From positions 1 through 8,272 of the forward strand of contig JBELBJ010000047.1 of NCBI GenBank assembly GCA_042095375.1: a DNA stretch of 8,272 nucleotides. Reading direction: 5' to 3'. Positions 6,769-8,272 of this stretch are shown piece by piece. How positions within the stretch are numbered: position 1 is the stretch's first letter; every line of letters starts with the position of its first letter. The position numbers and the translations under genes were made by a program. The notes beneath the pieces are model-generated. The model saw nothing but the letters and a program-made list of their open reading frames with translations. It ran no database searches and was not told the DNA's origin. The stretch comes from GCA-2715645 sp042095375 (GTDB taxonomy: Bacteria; Bacteroidota; Bacteroidia; Cytophagales; MED-G16).

Positions 6769-8101
6769 GTTTCTCAACTATTTTACCATCTTTTAAAACT
6801 ATATCTATCTTTTGAAGTATTGAAATATTTCTTAAAACATCACCTTTAACTGCAATTATATCAGCTTTTTTTCCAGGAGTTATTGTACCAACTTTTTCAG
6901 ATACACCCATCCAAAGAGAAGGCCAATACGTGGCTGCCCTAATAGCATACATTGGATCAATCCCAAATTCATTTACCCAAATTTCAAGTTCATTCCAAGT
7001 AGATTGACTATGAAAAGTTAATGGCACACCGCTATCGGTACCAATCATTAAAACTACTCCTGCATCTAATAACTGATTGATTTTTCTTTTTAGAGTAGGT
7101 TTTCTGGAAGGAGTCAATTGATAATATGGAAGTCTATCTGGATGTTTGAAAGAATTTCTAATATCTTGAATTATAGAATCAGGTAATCCTAAATGCCAAG
7201 AATCATTATCTAAAATTTCCATATTATCTCTAATGTATTCATAATTATACAGCGGTGATACTGTTGGAGTCCAAAAAAGAGGACCTAAATTCATTTGAGC
7301 AGTTCTTTCTCTAATCATACTCATCACATCTTCAGGATATCCTGGTGCGCTAGATAATCCTGTATGCTCAAAACAATCAACGCCAACTTTTAAGCCTCTT
7401 CTTATTTCTTCAGGCCTATGTCCATGTGCAACAACTTTTAGTCCATGTTTATGTGATTCTTTAACAACAGCGTACAACTCATCCATTGTCATCTGATCTT
7501 GATCGATTAGTTTAATAAAATCAACACCAGCATTAACAAGTTTTTTTACTTTCCTTTTTGCATCTTCAACACCATTTATACCCCATCTATACAATTCAGT
7601 GTTTGGATAAGGTTTATGTTGAAGAAAAGGGCCAGAAACATATAGATTTGGTCCAGGAATAATGTTTTTATTAATTTTTTCTCTAATAGATATTATATCA
7701 TTTAATGGAGCACCACAATCCCTTGCACTAGTTACTCCAGCTAACAAAAGTTGATGAGCAGAAGATGGCATAATTACATCTTCGAAAATTATAGGATATA
7801 CATCATGCCAGTGAGAATAATCAGTATGACCATTTATATCTAAATGAACATGCATATCCCATAAACCTGGTAAAACCGACATTCCCTCTGTTGAAATTAT
7901 CTCGGCTTCTTGAGGAATTTTAATATTACCTATTGAACCAACTTCTTTTATGATATCATCCTGAATAATAATAACACTATTTTTTATTGTATGAGACCCA
8001 TATCCGTCTATTAAGGTACCACCCATCAATACTTTAATATTATCCTTTGAATATGATAAAAAACTAATATGAATAAAAAAAAGTAAAACTAATATTCGCA
8101 T
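6761..8101 (-). CDS. Exported metal-dependent amidohydrolase (imidazolonepropionase/prolidase-like)
   Basis: A 446-residue member of the amidohydrolase superfamily, probably hydrolysing an amide or peptide bond with one or two divalent metals. A signal peptide covers about residues 1-18 (hydrophobic core, cleavage near SYS|K). There is no lipobox cysteine, so the enzyme should be soluble in the periplasm or exported further. All expected metal ligands are seen: H84 and H86 (MHVHL), K197 (FIKL, the lysine that may be carboxylated), H226 (VAHGH), H246 (FEH) and D356 (GTDSG). A small beta-sandwich flanks the barrel, formed by about 20-75 and by the C-terminal part with GTITPGKKADIIAV (405-418). 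Relatives include Xaa-Pro and Xaa-Arg/Lys dipeptidases and other carboxypeptidase-like enzymes, but the substrate cannot be assigned. The start lies 9 bases after the stop of a T9SS cargo gene on the same strand, so the two are very likely co-transcribed. The 3' end overlaps the PLP-enzyme gene by 8 bases. Confidence 0.9.
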   Translation of the reverse strand: MRILVLLFFIHISFLSYSKDNIKVLMGGTLIDGYGSHTIKNSVIIIQDDIIKEVGSIGNIKIPQEAEIISTEGMSVLPGLWDMHVHLDINGHTDYSHWHDVYPIIFEDVIMPSSAHQLLLAGVTSARDCGAPLNDIISIREKINKNIIPGPNLYVSGPFLQHKPYPNTELYRWGINGVEDAKRKVKKLVNAGVDFIKLIDQDQMTMDELYAVVKESHKHGLKVVAHGHRPEEIRRGLKVGVDCFEHTGLSSAPGYPEDVMSMIRERTAQMNLGPLFWTPTVSPLYNYEYIRDNMEILDNDSWHLGLPDSIIQDIRNSFKHPDRLPYYQLTPSRKPTLKRKINQLLDAGVVLMIGTDSGVPLTFHSQSTWNELEIWVNEFGIDPMYAIRAATYWPSLWMGVSEKVGTITPGKKADIIAVKGDVLRNISILQKIDIVLKDGKIVEKLN

Positions 8102-8110
8102 ATAAAAAGT

Positions 8111-8272
8111 TTAATATATTAAAGATACATTTCCTTTATAATTATGCCTACTATTAGTTTTACTATATTTTATATAATAATAATAGGTTCCAGATTCTAA
8201 ACCACTACCATCCCATTCAAAATTTCTATCATAAGATCTAAATACTTCTAATCCATTTCTATCATAAAATGC
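8111..8272 (-). CDS. C-terminal end of a T9SS type B sorting-domain (gliding-motility-associated) protein; 5' part outside window
   Basis: The last 53 codons and the stop of a gene entering from the right edge. The peptide has the hallmarks of the type B C-terminal sorting domain (gliding motility-associated domain, TIGR04131-like): FYDRNGLEVF near its start, where the usual motif has an aromatic residue plus Arg-x-Gly-x-x-Val-Phe; then a WDG turn at residues 20-22; then ESGTYYYYIKY (26-36); and KGNVSLIY at the very end. Such domains direct large surface or secreted proteins through the type IX secretion system of Bacteroidota, usually adhesins or repeat proteins of hundreds to thousands of residues. 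The N-terminal domain, and so the actual role, is not visible. The stop lies 9 bases before the amidohydrolase start, and I see no terminator between them. Confidence 0.85.
   Translation of the reverse strand, partial: AFYDRNGLEVFRSYDRNFEWDGSGLESGTYYYYIKYSKTNSRHNYKGNVSLIY

Overview
The window looks like a chromosomal stretch of an AT-rich Bacteroidota bacterium, most likely a marine-type member of the Flavobacteriales. Five things point there: very low GC (about 30% by eye) with strong A/T codon preference; no Shine-Dalgarno sequences before the genes; promoter-like TAnnTTTG boxes, the Bacteroidota -7 element; the C-terminal end of a protein with a type IX secretion system (T9SS) type B sorting domain; and a large secreted Asp-box (BNR/VPS10-like) protein of a kind common in this phylum. 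I cannot name a species.

Layout, left to right. Positions 1-1231 (minus) hold the first 410 codons of a glutamine-hydrolysing asparagine synthetase (asnB), cut by the window edge. Directly upstream of it on the same strand are an intrinsic terminator (1243-1267), a tRNA-Lys(UUU) gene (1274-1346) and a well-formed tRNA promoter (1366-1396). On the plus strand, a two-gene unit follows. It consists of an 866-residue exported beta-propeller protein with eleven Asp boxes (1437-4037) and an overlapping TPR / two-helix / SH3-like membrane protein (4021-4728) whose architecture resembles BatE. A minus-strand short-chain dehydrogenase (4725-5537) converges on that unit with a 4-bp overlap. It diverges from a plus-strand PLP-dependent trans-sulfuration enzyme of the cystathionine beta-lyase type (5611-6768), and a 73-bp spacer between the two carries a promoter box for each direction. 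A minus-strand exported metal-dependent amidohydrolase (6761-8101) converges on the PLP gene with an 8-bp overlap. Nine bases upstream of the amidohydrolase, on the same strand, ends the partial gene for a T9SS type B cargo protein (8111-8272).

How the genes work together. Two are amino-acid metabolism genes (asparagine synthesis; sulfur amino acid metabolism), and several others make cell-envelope or exported proteins (propeller protein, TPR/SH3 protein, amidohydrolase, T9SS cargo). The sequence supports two co-transcribed pairs: propeller plus TPR/SH3, and T9SS cargo plus amidohydrolase. No intergenic stretch exceeds 100 bp; the genes are packed, and both convergent junctions overlap through their stop codons. 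I see no mobile element, CRISPR array, phage gene, defence system or riboswitch. I do not see convincing evidence of a wholly new biological system. The items most worth a second look are the propeller + TPR/SH3 pair, the T9SS cargo + amidohydrolase pair, and the tRNA-Lys/terminator/asnB arrangement.
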